Of a DNA stretch of 7,022 bases, positions 6,640 to 7,022 are shown piece after piece. Every line of letters starts with the position of its first letter. The stretch's first letter is position 1. A program made the translations under genes and the position numbers. Below the pieces are notes generated by a model, which had not been told where the DNA came from, ran no database searches, and saw only the letters and a program-made list of their open reading frames with translations. Source of the DNA: Candidatus Heimdallarchaeota archaeon (GTDB lineage: Archaea; Asgardarchaeota; Heimdallarchaeia; Heimdallarchaeales; Kariarchaeaceae); the NCBI GenBank assembly GCA_027016475.1, contig JALUTL010000453.1:1-7022 (forward strand). The letters are read 5' to 3'.

Positions 6640-7022
6640 CTATGATAAGACAGTTTTGATTAATTCTTCTAGTTCTTCGTTCAGATTTCCATTATTTAGG
6701 ACATCCCTGAATGCTTCCAGTATCCTTTTGTCCTCATGGATTAGCGGTGCAAGAACCTCGGCTGCACTGAACCTGACTGTATTGTTTGGATCAGTTTTCA
6801 GGATTTGGATCAATGGTTCTATCATTCTTTTGTCCCCAATCCATGATAGGCTTTGGATGGCGGCGACCCGAGTCAGATAGTAATCATCTCGCAAGCCGTA
6901 GATCAAAGGCTCAACACAATCTTCCCTTCGGATTCTTCCCAACCGTTGAACAGCTTTTACCTTGTTGGGGCCGGATCCGTACCGAATTTCTTCAAAAAGC
7001 TCTTTGATCTCTTCTGAGGGAA
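6640..7022 (-). CDS. HEAT-repeat (PBS-lyase-like) protein, 3' part
   Basis: The frame is open to the right edge. It continues unbroken upstream of the TTG at 6942, so that codon is not the start and the N-terminus lies outside the window. The 126 visible residues form about three HEAT-like helical pairs of roughly 31-33 residues: KVKAVQRLGRI...CVEPLIYGL, RVAAIQSLSWIGD...MIEPLIQIL and VRFSAAEVLAPLI...ILEAFRDVL. The alternating Leu/Ile/Ala pattern with an Asp or Asn before each new repeat is typical of the PBS-lyase HEAT family. Such proteins act as alpha-solenoid scaffolds, and nothing here indicates catalysis. The protein ends in TAG 25 bp before the DUF2797 gene in the same direction, so co-transcription is likely. 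A link to mismatch repair is only positional. Confidence 0.8.
   Translation of the reverse strand, partial: PSEEIKELFEEIRYGSGPNKVKAVQRLGRIRREDCVEPLIYGLRDDYYLTRVAAIQSLSWIGDKRMIEPLIQILKTDPNNTVRFSAAEVLAPLIHEDKRILEAFRDVLNNGNLNEELEELIKTVLS

Noticed and set aside
1..7022. Bacterial origin of the segment
   Set aside because: MutS and MutL alone would allow it, but PIP-box motifs of the archaeal QxxLxxWF form in three proteins and the tandem Lrp-like regulator favour an archaeon.
1..7022. tRNA, rRNA, CRISPR array, insertion sequence or inverted repeats
   Set aside because: The window is almost fully coding, with gaps of 25 bp or less, and no such structure was seen by eye.

Overview
The window reads as chromosomal DNA of an archaeon. 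The clearest signs are three QxxLxxWF motifs of the archaeal/eukaryotic PCNA-binding type, one in each of three adjacent genes, where bacterial MutS would carry a sliding-clamp (beta-clamp) motif. An Lrp/AsnC-like tandem HTH regulator and an archaeal-style DUF2797 protein fit the same picture. The phylum cannot be fixed from the sequence. Moderate GC and a complete MutS1/MutL pair would fit mesophilic or marine Euryarchaeota/Thermoplasmatota-type lineages, but that is a guess.

Layout. Bases 1-1062 (+) hold the 3' part of a gene for a transcriptional regulator made of two homologous HTH-plus-sensor halves. It converges, with a 2-bp gap, on a leftward gene cluster occupying the rest of the window. 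In order of transcription (right to left) the cluster is: a HEAT-repeat protein open at the right edge (7022-6640), a DUF2797 zinc-cluster protein (6614-5682), mutS (5668-2855) and mutL (2858-1065). Gaps are 25 bp, 13 bp and a 4-bp ATGA overlap, so the last three genes, and probably all four, form one operon. No promoter for it is visible, and its start lies beyond the right edge. There is no gene-free stretch above 25 bp, and I saw no RNA gene, mobile element or CRISPR array.

How the genes work together. MutS1 should recognise mismatches and MutL should nick DNA, since it has the DxHAxxExxxxE endonuclease motif. This is the methyl-independent type of mismatch repair, in which the sliding clamp activates and orients MutL. 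The notable point is that MutS (in the linker after the ATPase), MutL (extreme C-terminus) and the DUF2797 protein (last eight residues) all carry QxxLxxWF. The DUF2797 core also follows the spacing of GIY-YIG-type nucleases of the T5orf172/MUG113 kind: VY, KVGVS, Arg, ARAVE. My hypothesis is a PCNA-tethered mismatch-repair operon in which the DUF2797 protein is an accessory DNA-processing factor, possibly a nuclease.
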